From Xylona heveae TC161 (lineage: Eukaryota; Ascomycota; Xylonomycetes; Xylonales; Xylonaceae): 64,000 nt of DNA. The position numbers were made by a program, and so were the translations under genes. Position 1 is the stretch's first letter. The number at the start of each line of letters is the position of its first letter. Shown here piece after piece: positions 47,187 through 58,173 of the stretch. The notes under the pieces are model-generated. The model was given only the letters and a program-made list of their open reading frames with translations, ran no database searches and was not told where the DNA came from. The stretch lies in assembly GCF_001619985.1 (NCBI RefSeq), contig NW_017264198.1, positions 124,001 through 188,000 of the forward strand, read 5' to 3'.

Positions 47187-47588
47187 ATGTCTTCTGCTAG
47201 CCAGACTGAACCTCGGATTGACGCCTCAGGAGAGGAGCGCATCAATGACGTCCCTGTTCCTGCTCCCCTTGGTCTGGGAACATATCTCCGCCTTGCGCCA
47301 GTCTTTTCGACTACTTTCCCTCAACGTGCGCAGGAGGTGCAAGATACCGGCCCGGTCCCTCCAACTCTATCGGCCTTGGCCAAGCTCGTCGCAGAGTCTG
47401 CTATCGCTGAGGATACTTTGAATGTCAATCCTGGCTCTGAGGAGACTGAGCGGCGATTCAGCAGCATCAGCGCTTCTAGTAGCACATCTACTGACAGCGA
47501 AGGAGCAGAGCGGCGACGCTTCCTCAAATTGGCACCTGTCTACTACGGTGGAAAAGTTGGGTCCAGTGACTTTGCTGAAGTTGAGTGA
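47187..47588 (+). CDS. Small unknown protein with paired L-x-L-A-P-V motifs
   Basis: An intronless frame of 133 residues with ATG in a good context (ATCATAATGTC). Two similar segments stand out: TYLRLAPVF near residue 31 and RRFLKLAPVYYGG near residue 113, separated by a Ser/Thr-rich acidic linker. The end is acidic (SSDFAEVE). It has no signal peptide or membrane span. Composition and the doubled motif argue for a real protein, perhaps of a conserved fungal family of small C-terminally conserved proteins, but I cannot name it. It stands alone at the end of a 9.6 kb gene-free stretch, which could be a large upstream regulatory region. Confidence 0.65.
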   Translation: MSSASQTEPRIDASGEERINDVPVPAPLGLGTYLRLAPVFSTTFPQRAQEVQDTGPVPPTLSALAKLVAESAIAEDTLNVNPGSEETERRFSSISASSSTSTDSEGAERRRFLKLAPVYYGGKVGSSDFAEVE

Positions 47589-48694
47589 TTGAGCATGCGG
47601 ATGACATGTCGATGCGAATAATGATATGTTACGTGAGCGTATCCATGAGCCCGTTCTTTTTGTTTCTTTGACGTTATGATTTAATTCTTTCATTGACCGT
47701 GGGTGGTTTTTAATTTCACTTCTCTTTAGGATTGAAACATGGAATGTTGAGCGTCAGTCTCTCTTTGTATTATTAATACGCATTGATGCGGAATTAAACA
47801 TTTGTATTCGGGAATAAATGATCATTCTTGGCAACCTGGCTCACAGAGAATTTAAAGAAGCGGTGTTCATCACCTACACTTCTATGGGAACGTACTAATT
47901 GCTATTCATTAGTAGGTAAGGCTTCAATATTTGCAATGTTCAATTCACTTGCTGTATGAAGCAACGATTTATGCTAGTATCAGTGCGTAAGTCTCACTTA
48001 ATTATAACTCCAAGGGATCCGGCTTTTTCAGGCATAGAGTTCTCGCCGTTCAATCGAATATATTGCAGGTCTGAAGTTCTAAGGTTTACTCACTTTGGGG
48101 TCGCCAAATGTCACTGTGGGTCGCCAGGGTCGCTATACCCCAGTTCCGTTCGTTGCTTATCGGAGCTGCGATAAGGTTAAGAGCTCTAGCTAAGCTGGGG
48201 CTACTGTAGAATTATTACAGTACGACAAGAAAAGAGGTATCATCTAACCTACGCGTTTCAATGAGTGGAAGTGCAGTAAAGAAGCATCAAAATGTAAAAA
48301 TGAGCCGCTTGGCTTTTCGTAATGGCAGCAAAGAAGTTTCTGTGATTCTGACCGTGCTAGATCGCTTCTCAGAGCAGTGTGGTTCCTGGATGTTTGTTGA
48401 TTGCAGCATCATGACGTCGAAGGGTCTTTCCACATAAAACACGAGCTCCTTCCCCAAGTGGTCGTTCATGACCACGTCCCTGTTCCAAATTTGAGGAGCT
48501 CATAAATGTCTCCCCATATAAATTGCCGATTACTTGCTTCTTCCTTTCTTTCATCTTCTTCCACCCTCCGTCTTACATCGAGCCAATTGAGGACCGGCCT
48601 TTACCACAGATCGCCACAGCCTTACATCCCTCTGAACTCCCACTATTCTGCATTCTCTTTTCGCTCACGTTTCTTCTCTGCTTATACCGCCAAG
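47589..48694. other. Intergenic, upstream of the short-chain dehydrogenase
   Basis: Contains the 3' flank of the small gene and a TATA box near 48517. The sequence from 48540 to 48690 is CT-rich leader. Confidence 0.6.
48517..48522 (+). promoter_or_regulatory. TATA box that decides the start of the dehydrogenase
   Basis: TATAAA sits 11 bases after an upstream in-frame ATG (48506) and 173 bases before the ATG at 48695. Transcription starting downstream of it could not include the first ATG, so the second is preferred. Confidence 0.55.
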
Positions 48695-50169
48695 ATGTCT
48701 TCCTCTGCTGCTGGAGAAAAGGGCACTTTTAAGCCCGTTGCCGAGAAGCAGAGTCAGGATTTACCTGGGTAAGTCACAGCAATGATCATATGTTATCCCG
48801 ACAATGGTCCAGCGCTTCCCTAGCCTCCTTGAGGTCGCTATGATCACTTGTGGTCAAAGAGATGCACCCTGTCATCCATTCCAGCAGCTTATTGGACTTT
48901 CAAGTTTGACAGCGAACTTCAATTAGAATGGAGAAGCTTACAACTGATATAAAATTAGGTCGGAGCAAGAAATGAAGCCCACGAGCGAGTCGCTTAAGTT
49001 CGAAGGAGAAGGCAGATTTGTCGAATATAAAGGCGTTGGAAAACTTAATAGACGGAAGGTTCTAATCACTGGAGGAGAGTAAGTCAAGCGACCTTTATCA
49101 CTACTGCTCCGATACTAACCGTTCAACCAAGCTCTGGAATTGGCCGAGCCGTTGCCGTTATGATGGCCAGGGAAGGTGCAGATATTACCATTGTCTACCT
49201 GCCCGACGAGCAACAAGATGCAGAACAGACCAAAGAACTGGTGGAGCGCGAGCATCAGAAATGCTTGCTCTTCCCGGGCAATCTTATGGACAATGACACG
49301 TGCAAAAAGGCCGTCGAGGCCCACATAAGAGAGTATTGCTTTCACTCGTCTGGATTTTACAAAGGCATTCTACTGATCCATATACAGACATGGTGGCCTG
49401 AATATTCTCGTCAACAATGCCTCTAAGCAGTTGATGTGCACCGACTTTGCGGAAATTGATCTTGACAATGTAGAGAGCACTTTCCGAAGCAACATTCTCC
49501 AGATGTTCGCCATTACAAAATACGCTCTCAATCATCTGCGCAAGGGTGACTCGTATGTGTTCCTTACCAATGTGCATGCGTTTACTAACTAAGAAGTAGT
49601 ATCATCAATACTACCTCGGTGGTTGCCTTTCGCGGCACCGGAGCTATGGTCGACTATGCCGCTACGAAGGGGGCTATTGTTGGCTTTACTAGGGCGCTTG
49701 CCAAACAATTGATCCCCAAGGGAATTGTAAGTCTGACCGATCTTAGTGTACAAAAATGCTACATACTAATACTTTCTATAGAGGGTTAATGCGGTTGCGT
49801 ATGTGTTCTGTCACTGATAAAACTTATGACGGTATGCTGATGTTTTTATTTTCCAGACCTGGGCCCGTTCATACTCCGCTGCAGCCGGCTTCTAGGCCCG
49901 CCGAGCAAATGGAAGGTTTTGGACAAAAGTCTCAGATTGGCAGGCCAGGCCAGCCGAGTGAGATTGCTCCGACTTACGTCTTCCTTGCAAGCAAAGAAAG
50001 TGAACTTTACTGTGAGTCGAATAGGACATATGTATCTGTTCCGGTGAAAGACTGACACAGAACTTAGATGGCCAAATCATGCACCCGTATCCGCTGGGGT
50101 AAGCTTATTTTTCTGACGTTTGCCTGCTCCATGAAATTCCGAGTCTGGCTGACTTATATTAGTGATTAA
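48695..50169 (+). CDS. Short-chain dehydrogenase/reductase (glucose/ribitol dehydrogenase type)
   Basis: Nine exons: 48695-48768, 48959-49078, 49132-49332, 49388-49552, 49600-49726, 49782-49798, 49857-50011, 50068-50098, 50163-50169, total 298 residues in phase. The Rossmann motif TGGDSGIG lies at 62-69, LVNNAS follows, and the catalytic Ser193, Tyr206 and Lys210 are in NTTSVVAF and YAATK. The protein ends HPYPLGD, the usual end of the family. Relatives are bacterial general-stress YhdF-like and fungal NAD(P)-dependent oxidoreductases of unknown substrate. Exon 6 has only 17 bases (RVNAVA core) and the last exon only 7. An upstream in-frame ATG at 48506 would add 63 residues but precedes the TATA box. 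Introns are 47-190 bases. Confidence 0.9.
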
Positions 50170-50822
50170 TCTACTCGCGTCGAGACACTTTTGACAATGG
50201 ATCGCCGCAATTCAGAGGCAGGAAGGGTTCCGATGGCTTTTCAAATCAGCTTTACTCCAACTCTTTTATGTGAGCGCTGAAATAGCTGAACATATGGTTG
50301 TTGCTTTACATGCGGTTATGGATTTATTTATCAGCAATGAAGGCGTTCGTGCGAATTTCTTCAAAAAGTAGAGGCTTTTCGCGCTATTTATATTTTCTCT
50401 ACTGGCGCTAGCTTTGTTAGCTATGATCAATTGATCACTCTGAAGCATCTTTACCAATACAAGGAATGTACCTTTTGACAAGACCGCTAAGGCTTTGCAA
50501 ATCAATGTGAATCTATCTCTTGAACAAGACGTGTGGCATTATGCCATGCATCTCTTAGAAGCACGCTATTGCAGTTGGTATCCATGTCAATATTGAAGGT
50601 ATGGCTGAATCCCCAGCATGTCCTTGTGTCATGAAAGCCTTTGTCGAAATAATGGCGCGTCTGTCTTGATTTGGATCCCATACTTTGTTTTGACGCTATA
50701 AGGTATCACTATATGAATATTCAAAAGCACATGCGCGTATATAACAAGATCCTTTGACCGAATTGACGCCAATAACCAGACATGACGAGCAAAAGCTGGT
50801 ATCCAATACCTTTGACCCTACT
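50170..50822. other. Convergent intergenic region
   Basis: The 3' flanks of two convergent genes; no feature seen. Confidence 0.6.
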
Positions 50823-51773
50823 TCATTTGCCTTCTCTGCCCTGTTTGTCCTCCTCCACCATTCTTCGTTCCAGACTAATCTCAAGGACCTTTCTCCTCGT
50901 ACCACCCAGACTCCGGAGCCGATCATCCTTGCGATCAAAATATATCGCCCACAGCGACTCTCTTTCATCACCCGCATCAGCCTCCTCATCCTCATCCTTA
51001 TCCTTATCCCTATCCCCGTCTCCATTCCCCTTTCCACCATTATTAACCTTGACCTCCTCCTCGACCGCCACGAACCCTTCCCACCCTTCCAGCGTCAGCC
51101 CCACCTCGTCCTCCGTCCAGTCCCACGGCCCAACGATGTGTTCCCGGCTCTGCGTCCGGTTGCCGTACTTGATCTCCATCGTGTCCTTGTCCGCGTACAG
51201 CCAGTTCAGCATCGGCGGATCGTCCGAAATCGTACTCACCAGCCCCCGCGGCCGCGGCGGCGGGCGCTCTTCGTCGGGATACACAATGTAGAATGCCGTC
51301 ACGGGATGCGCTTGCGAGAGATCGTGCAGTGTTGGTCCTTGTCCTTGTCCTTTTCCTTGTCCTTGGTCTTGACTTTTTCCTTGGCTCTGACTTTGTTTTT
51401 GGTTTTGGCTTTGGCTTTGGCTTTGTCCTTGGGAATCGCTGGCGTTGGTTTGAGTGCCGTTGCGTGAGCGGATAGCGAGCGAAGTGTTCTTGTTCGCTGA
51501 AGAGGCCTCGTTTTCGTTGTTTTCGTTGTTTTGGCGCTTTGAACGACCGCCACCCCGCGACGCAACATACACTTTGCCATTCTTCAGGACCAGATGCCGG
51601 CCGTGTATTTCCTTGGCCCGATTCGAGCGCGCATCGCAGAACACGTCGAGGTGGAACTTGTCCAGGCGGGATTCCTGCTCGTCTTGCTTGTTCTGTTCGC
51701 GCTGCTGCGCGACGCCTTCGCAGACCCCGATGGTCGTGGGGATTGCAGCGATGGTGAGCAGTCCGAGGACCAT
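50823..51773 (-). CDS. Conserved-looking fungal protein of unknown function with Gln/Ser/Gly repeat
   Basis: An intronless frame of 316 residues. It begins MVLGLLTIAAIPTTIGVCEGV, a short membrane anchor or signal-like segment, followed by a charged region, and has folded-looking parts FHLDVFCDARSN...GRHLVLKNGKVYVA (40-70) and HPVTAFYIVYPDEERP...PMLNWLYADKDTMEIKYGNRTQSREHIVGPWDWTEDEVGLTLEGWEGFVAVEE (155-240). Between them lies a low-complexity QSQSQNQ/GKGQGQG stretch. A second acidic/basic run (DGDRDKDKDEDEE) precedes the last folded piece ESLWAIYFDRKDD. I recall similar small proteins in other filamentous fungi but no assigned function. The ATG at 51773 follows a CT-rich leader on the minus strand. 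Confidence 0.75.
   Translation of the reverse strand: MVLGLLTIAAIPTTIGVCEGVAQQREQNKQDEQESRLDKFHLDVFCDARSNRAKEIHGRHLVLKNGKVYVASRGGGRSKRQNNENNENEASSANKNTSLAIRSRNGTQTNASDSQGQSQSQSQNQKQSQSQGKSQDQGQGKGQGQGPTLHDLSQAHPVTAFYIVYPDEERPPPRPRGLVSTISDDPPMLNWLYADKDTMEIKYGNRTQSREHIVGPWDWTEDEVGLTLEGWEGFVAVEEEVKVNNGGKGNGDGDRDKDKDEDEEADAGDERESLWAIYFDRKDDRLRSLGGTRRKVLEISLERRMVEEDKQGREGK
51333..51432 (-). repeat. Hexamer-based coding repeat (CTTGTC/CTTTGG family)
   Basis: Within the gene at 50823-51773, imperfect 6-base units of the CCTTGT and GCTTTG type repeat for about 100 bases. Read on the coding strand they give alternating Gln with Ser, Gly or Lys. The region is a likely place for length variation between strains. 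Confidence 0.75.
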
Positions 51774-52916
51774 TTTTTTCTTTGTCTCTGTTCTTTTCTT
51801 TTCTTATCTTCTTGCTTTTTCTTTTTTCTCTACACTTTCCCTTTCTTTTTTTCGTTCGATTTGATTTCCTCTCTTGAGGTTCCCGTTTCCTTTCGTGTGA
51901 CTGTGTGACTTTTGCGCAACTGCGTTCTTTGGTTTGGGTCTTTGTCCTCTTTCGTTCGGGTTCTTGCAACAAGTCTCGAAAACCAGAGAAGGTTTGTAAA
52001 GCGGCGGCTGCTTCGAATAGGATATTATTGGCCCGTCTTAGTATGCGATATACTGTATGCTGAATCCGGAGATTTCGTTTCGCGTCTGGCGAATTGTAGA
52101 TGGGAGAAAGATGTAAATCGTATAATCACTACAAGGGAAAAACCGGTTCTGAAGTTAAGTATCGTCGCCAGGACTGTACGGTGTAAGCTACAGGTAATTG
52201 CGGAGACGGCGTATGTATATGTGGGGGCGGGTATCTGCGCCCGACGACCGACGACCGACAACCGACGTCAGACGTCATCCGCCGAGCACCCCTCGACCCT
52301 CTTACCAACTCTACTGTATTGGCGCCGGTAAGTCAATTCAGTACACAGCTGTCGGTCAACTACTGCGATAACACAAGTTGGGTTAATTTCTAAAGAAATT
52401 ATTCTTGGTGAAGACAAAAAAAAGGAAAGAAAAGGGGAAAACCAAATAAGAAAAAGGATATTGAAAATGAAAATGAAAGAGAAGAGAAGAGAAAGGAAGA
52501 GAAAGGAAGAGAAAGGAAGAGAAAGGAAGAGAAAGGAAGAGAAAGGAAGAGAAAGGAAGAGAAAGGAAGAGAAAGGAAGAGAAAGGAAAAGAAAAGATAT
52601 AGAAGGGATAGAAAAAATAACTTGCAAATAAGAAATCAAAAATATAAAATGAAAAAATTGAAAGAAGGATAGCTGTTGCATCGTACGAATAGCGTGCACA
52701 AGGACAAGAATATTTTTGGTATGGCTAATTCACGGAAGAGCAAAACGAGTTTCTAAAGCATCGTAATTCGTATCTCGTCTATCTACTGTCTGCCGTCTAA
52801 TGTCTAATGTCTAATATGCATGGTGCTGTCTATGATGCATATTTAAGATTATGCGCTGAGGTAACAGAAAAACAGGTGAAAATCAAACGTCAAAAGTCCA
52901 CCATTCTCCGCTGATA
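51774..52916. other. Intergenic with purine-only minisatellite
   Basis: Upstream of the unknown protein and downstream of the methyltransferase gene. The repeat at 52491-52590 dominates it. Frames over the repeat are artefacts. Confidence 0.6.
52491..52590 (+). repeat. GAAAGGAAGA minisatellite, nine perfect copies plus one variant
   Basis: Nine identical 10-base units run from 52491 to 52580, followed by one GAAAGGAAAA. The flanks are also almost purine-only, so one strand is pure A/G for well over 100 bases. Confidence 0.95.
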
Positions 52917-54043
52917 CTACCAGCCCCAAACTCCCCACCAGCAACGCACCTCGGCTGGTCTGCCGTCACGTCCTCCCCAGTCGTCGTAACCAACCTCCTC
53001 GCCCTGATCTTTCAGTCCCAGACCAATATCAGCCAGCCTGTCCTTGAGTTCCTGAATCTGCGGAGCATATGCATCGCGGAAAGGTAGCTCAACCACGACC
53101 CGAGCATTCTTGTCCGTGCTCAGCCAGGCTCGTACGGTTTGGACAAAGAGCCGTGGGTGATCGGGAGAGTAGATTGGGTCTGCTGCCAGAATGATAGAGT
53201 AGCGACCAGTGCTAGGCACACCTTCAACTCCCGAATAGTGAGTCCAGTCGAGAACTCCAGTCGAGACCGATCCACCATGCTCAGCGATCCGAGCGCGGTT
53301 GGTTTCAGCGTTGCGAGAAAGGTTCTCAACAATCTCCGGAAGATCGGTGAGGTGAACATGAGCCCCCCATACCGTTGCGGCTGCCATCCCAACGAGACCC
53401 GTTCCAGCGCCAAGCTCCAGGATCGGCCCAGCTTGTTGTGCGTCTTTTGCGATAATGTCCAAGAGATGAAGACGTTTCGAGAGGAGAAACGACGAGGCCC
53501 ATGTCTTGAAGCCGAGATTATCAGCCGTAAGAGATGGTTCGTAAAGAACAATTTCTGCCTCCGAGCCCCCGTTATTAGTGGGTATGGTAAAGCTTCGGGT
53601 GACAGCAGGCATAGCTGAGTGTTGTCAGTCAGTGATTTTACGCGTCAAGTCTAGTATCGAGCGTACCTGTGCGACCTGAACGCTCACAGAGTCGGACGCT
53701 GGCTAGTTCCCAAATTTGCTCCTTGGTCTCCTCATCCTTGATCCAAGCCAACTGACTAGCAATTATAGAGGTCAAATACTTTGTTACCCCTTCAGGATTT
53801 ACTTGCTTGGTGGTAAGGCGTGCAGCTCCAATCTTCGAATCCCACGAAAATGGCTGGTAAGAAAGCAAGGCTAAGGTATCGATGAGTGCTTCGGCGGACG
53901 GCTTCGTATACAATTGCGGTAAATCCAGGACTGTCAGGCTCAGGTCAGCTCATGGACCGCGAAATATAGCCAACGTATATTTTCTCACCATGAAGTTGCT
54001 CCCCACCATCCTCTCCATCGTGGTAGTCAACGTCGACCGTCAT
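52917..54043 (-). CDS. Class I protein-lysine methyltransferase, EFM2-like
   Basis: Three exons: 53989-54043, 53667-53930, 52917-53614, total 338 residues in phase over introns of 58 and 52 bases. The S-adenosylmethionine-binding motif I is ILELGAGTGLVG (171-182), with LTDLPEI after it and the AADPIYSPDHP block holding the D-x-x-Y motif of methyltransferase family 16. The N-terminal half (LPQLYTKPSAEALIDTLALL) matches the arrangement of fungal Efm2, which methylates translation elongation factors 2 and 3A on lysine; Efm2 of yeast is 419 residues. FAM86-like relatives are an alternative. It would act in the cytosol. Confidence 0.8.
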
Positions 54044-54461
54044 CGCGACCCTTGATCAAGCACCCAGTCGAACATACCCGGGGGAGATCTGGGGGGGTCC
54101 ACAATTATTATTTCCTTTGTTTGCTGCAGACTCCTGAAATTTTCATTGGTCCGTGCGTCTCGGTTGGGTGAGATAAGCGATAACAAAATGAAGGGACTTC
54201 TCGGAGCGAGGGAGGTACTTCGGTCCGACATCTCAGTCGACGCTGAAAGAGGAAGTTCCCTCGGAAAATCCCTGCTGCCCCCGGAGAGAAAACGGGCCGA
54301 TGGTATATGCCGGCACAACAGCCTCTGAGAAGCAAGGAAATGACACCGCAGTACCAGCACCACTCGTGCATTGGAAGTTTTTGGGAAGAAGTCAAGAAAA
54401 AAAATACAAGTATAAGTCCCCTCGTGTATCGGCCAGAGGATTACCTTGAGCATCCTCTTGA
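54044..54461. other. Short intergenic region
   Basis: Promoter of the methyltransferase and 3' flank of VPS28; no feature seen. Confidence 0.6.
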
Positions 54462-55275
54462 TCAATTCAATGTCGCTTTGAAGCCATGATATGCCTGTTC
54501 AATGTCAAAGGAAAGCTCCCGAGCCTGCTCCTCTGAGAGCTCCTCGGTCGCCCGCATTTGATTCAGCGTGATAAGCCATTGGACAATCTTTCCACGATTT
54601 TCAAAGTCGCGGTCTGTAACGTTGTTGACGGAATGAATGACGTCAGAAAGAAGTGGGTGAAGACTGTCCTTTGATACCAAGTTCAATTTCAGAGCATCGA
54701 GGAATGTGATGAAGTTCTCTGTTGCTGCCAAAATGAGACTTCCAGCAGCGGAACTCGGACCAACAGATGGAGTGGCATGCGAAGCTTGCTCCACCGTCGC
54801 TGGCAGACCTACCCGCAGCCGCTCTGTTGCTCGAGGACATTCTATCTGTGACCATCGTTAACCAATTTCAGCCAGATGTGTAGAAACAAAACTGTGCATA
54901 CCTCCCATTCATTCTTGAAAGTCTCTAGATCAACGAATGCTTTGGCCACCGTGTCGTCGCTCAAATTGGATTTGTATTGTTTGAGCAATCTATTGCATGT
55001 CTCGGTATACTCGGTTTCAGCAATTGAATCTTTTATATAAGCCTTTTCAAGAGCGTCAAGTGTTAAAATGATGCTGTATATCTCAGCTAAAGAGTCAAAG
55101 AGGTCTCTTTCGGCCGCCGTTGATGTGAGTTTGACCTCCTGCCGTTGATCAGCCACAGTGTGCATATCAAGAGTAGGGAAACACTGACCTCATCTAAATT
55201 AATGGTAGCTGAAAGGTTCGTGTTGGGCGTATAGCTATACGGAGTTGGCGCATAAGACAGTTGTCTCCCATACAT
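54462..55275 (-). CDS. vps28: Vps28, ESCRT-I subunit
   Basis: Three exons: 55189-55275, 54902-55138, 54462-54845, total 235 residues in phase over introns of 50 and 56 bases. Vps28 is a core part of ESCRT-I, which sorts ubiquitinated membrane proteins into multivesicular bodies at the endosome and, in fungi, also serves the pH-signalling (Pal/Rim) pathway. The N-terminal core domain reads ERDLFDSLAEIYSIILTLD, LEKAYIKDSI and EYTETCNRLLKQYK; then CPRATERLRVGLPATVEQ; then the C-terminal four-helix domain (about 135-232) that binds Vps36. Length is close to yeast (242). It is divergent from NOC2 across 315 bases. Confidence 0.95.
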
Positions 55276-55590
55276 CGCTTCGATTATGGGTGGTCAAATC
55301 TTGAGATCCCTGGTAATACCACCGTCGAGAATCAAGCTGAAGCTGGAGCTCCCGACCAAACACTCGCTGATGGGGTGAAGCCTTGGCGCTCACGAGTCAG
55401 TTACGCGAACCACAGGGAAAGTTCAACCGTGAAGGCGGAGGCGGAATTTGCCGAGGAAATTTCTTAGCCCACCTCTACCCTGCCTGAATTAGTCTCTAGG
55501 ATTTTGCGAAAATTCAAGAACCACAACAATTATTGGACTGACAGTGACATCGCAGTAATATTTCTGCGTTAGCCCCTGTCATCAAACAAA
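55276..55590. promoter_or_regulatory. Bidirectional promoter VPS28/NOC2
   Basis: A 315-base spacer between two divergent housekeeping genes. No TATA box is seen for either, which fits constitutive expression. Confidence 0.55.
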
Positions 55591-58173
55591 ATGGCGAAAA
55601 GTTCTAAAAAGTCCCAGAGAAAGTTCGAAAAGAACCATCTCAAGGACACAATAGAACGCCGAAAGGAATTTGCCAAGATAAAGCAGCGCAATCAACAAAA
55701 GGATAAAAAGAAGGCAAGGAACGAGAAAGAAAGATCTGCCAATGCAACCGAAGAGACCTCTGTTGCGCCGACCGCCGCCAATGACAAGGGAAAGGAAAAT
55801 CCTTTTGGGGAGATGAGCGTGGACGACTTCTTCCAGGGCGGATTCGACATTCCCGAAGCACCTAAGAAGAACGGAGCAAAATCCAAACTGCCTTCAAAGT
55901 CTACTGGCAAAAGGAAGAGATCGTCACCTGCAGACTCTGATGATGAATCTGCCGCAGATTCGGTCGAAGAGAATCCTGTTGCCGATGACAGCGATAACTC
56001 CGCAGAGGAAGACAACGTTTTCAGCATGCATAAGCAAGAACTTGAAGCCTTGGCGGAGAAGGATCCTGAGTTCTACAAGTATCTCAAGGAGAATGATGCT
56101 GAACTCCTTGACTTCGGTGAAAATGGGGATTTGGCTGAGGTTGACCAACTGAGTGGAAGTGAAGACGACGAGGGACCAAAAAAGAAGCGGAAGAAGGCTG
56201 AAGCTGAGGATGCCGAGGATGCACAGGATGCGTCGGAAGTCACAATGGCTATGGTGAAAAAATGGACCGCCGCTCTTACCACTCAGCGTTCTTTGAGGGC
56301 AATGCGTCAAGTTGTTTTGGCTTTCAGAGCAGCAGCTCATTCGGACGAGGAGGACGGGAAGCAATACAAGTACTCGATATCAAATCCAGACGGTAAGTAC
56401 TGATTAAAATACGTTCTATCATGTCCCTTCTTCTAATCACTTACTTTAGTCTACCATGAATTGCTTGTGCTCACCTTAAAGCACGTTCCCGAAGTTCTAA
56501 ACCACCACTTACCAGCTAAGGAGAGTAGTTCGGGAAAGATGTTAGTAAATTGCTCCTTAATGCACGGAAAAATATCTGCTGACAATCTAACAGCCGTGTC
56601 TCCACCGATTCCAAGAAGTTCCGCACACTTACGCCTCTCTTGAAATCCCACACGACCTCCCTTCTCCACCTTTTGAGCCATCTCTCCGATGCTGCAACGA
56701 TCAAACTGACTCTTTCCTCATTGATGCCACTGCTTCCGTACATTTTGTCATTCAGGAAGCTGCTCCGGGAAATCATCAAGTCCGTTGTAGAGATCTGGTC
56801 GGATTCATCGAGCACTGAAGCCACTAGAATTTCAGCCTTTTTGATTGTCCGCCGACTTACGGTTATTGGCGATGCAGGATTACGAGAGGCCGTTTTAAAG
56901 ACTGTCTACCGCGGACTTGTACAGGGCTGCCGCAACACTACCATTCATAGCATGCCGGGCATCAACTTGATGAAAAATTCAGCCGCTGAATTATGGGGAA
57001 TTGACGAGCAGGTTGGATATACAACCGGGTTCACTTTCATTAGACAATTGGCAATCCACCTTCGTGGAAGTATCACCCATACTACGAAGGTACTGCCCTC
57101 CTTCATACTTGCCCCGTAACGTCCGTATAGGTTTTTCGCTTTTGCTAACGTCGATGAAGGAATCTTACAAAGCCATTTACAATTGGCAATACGTCCACTC
57201 TCTAGATTTCTGGTCCCGAGTCCTCTCATCGCATTGCGAATCGTTGCACGAAGCCCAAACTGGCAAAGAATCTCTCCTCCGACCTCTCATTTATCCGACA
57301 GTCCAGATCACTCTCGGTGCCATGCGCCTGATTCCTACTGCGCAGTATTTCCCCTTGAGATTCCAACTCACCCGGTCACTTCTCCGGGTGTCTCGTGCTA
57401 CCGGGACGTATATTCCGCTTTCAGCTTCACTTCTCGAGGTGCTCAATTCGAGTGAGATGAACAAGCCCCCTAAGGCTAGCACGACAAAGGCTTTGGACTT
57501 CTCCATGAACATCCGTGCGCCGAAATCTTACCTTCGTACGCGCGTTTACCAAGATGGCATCGGCGAGCAACTTGCTGAGTTGCTGTCCGAGTTTTTTGTC
57601 TTGTGGTGCAAGAATATTGCTTTCCCTGAACTTTCTTTGCCGGCAACCGTTCTTCTCAGACGCTGGCTTAAGACTGCGTCGTCAAAAGCGGGCAAAGGTC
57701 CAGGCAAACGGGGTCGCCCTTCTGGCAAAGGTGGAGCAGGCATCAAAAATTCCAAAGTAACATCTGCTATAGTCTTAGTCCTTCACAAGATCGAGGATAA
57801 TGCACGATGGGTTGAAGAGCGCCGGGCTAGAGTGGATTTCGCGCCTAGCGACCGCGCAGCCGTTGACGCATTTTTGAAGGATGTAGAGTGGGAAAAGACA
57901 CCCCTCGGCGCCTTTGTGGTTGGGCAAAGAAAAGCTAGGGAGAAACGCGATCGACTGCTGGAGGAAGGCAGGCGCGAGGATGAGCGCAAGAAAAATGATG
58001 AGCGTGAGGAGAGAAAACGGGAAATGGCCGTTGAAGATGAACAAGACGGTTTTAGCGGAAGCGATGATGATGCATCGAGCGACGAAGAGGAAGGAGAGCA
58101 CGAAATGGAGGAGGAAGACGAAGACGAGATTGAGGATGAAGACGAGGATGAGATTGAAATGGAAGACGAGTAG
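55591..58173 (+). CDS. noc2: Noc2, nucleolar complex protein 2
   Basis: Four exons: 55591-56392, 56450-56540, 56594-57089, 57160-58173, total 800 residues in phase. Noc2 pairs with Noc1 and then Noc3 in 66S pre-ribosomes and drives their maturation and exit from the nucleolus. The N-terminus is Lys-rich (MAKSSKKSQRKFEKNH), followed by an acidic stretch and a KKKRKKAE nuclear signal (about 197-204). The conserved Noc2 domain covers about 280-640, with LTLKHVPEVLNHHL, HTTSLLHLLSHLSD, FIRQLAIHLRGSI and the ESYKAIYNWQYVHSLDFWSRVLS block that opens exon 4. The C-terminus ends in a long Glu/Asp tail. Intron 3 uses a GTACTG donor. Confidence 0.94.

Noticed and set aside
48506-48694. 63-codon N-terminal extension of the short-chain dehydrogenase, which could pass for a targeting peptide.
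   Set aside because: A TATA box lies just after this ATG, so transcripts probably begin downstream of it; the next ATG has better context.
51043-51972. 309-codon minus-strand frame rich in Arg and Lys, and a 237-codon plus-strand frame over the same place.
   Set aside because: Alternative frames of the low-complexity unknown gene at 50823-51773; neither has folded-looking segments or a promoter-side start.
52268-52699. Long Phe/Leu/Ser-rich minus-strand frame.
   Set aside because: Direct translation of the GAAAGGAAGA repeat.
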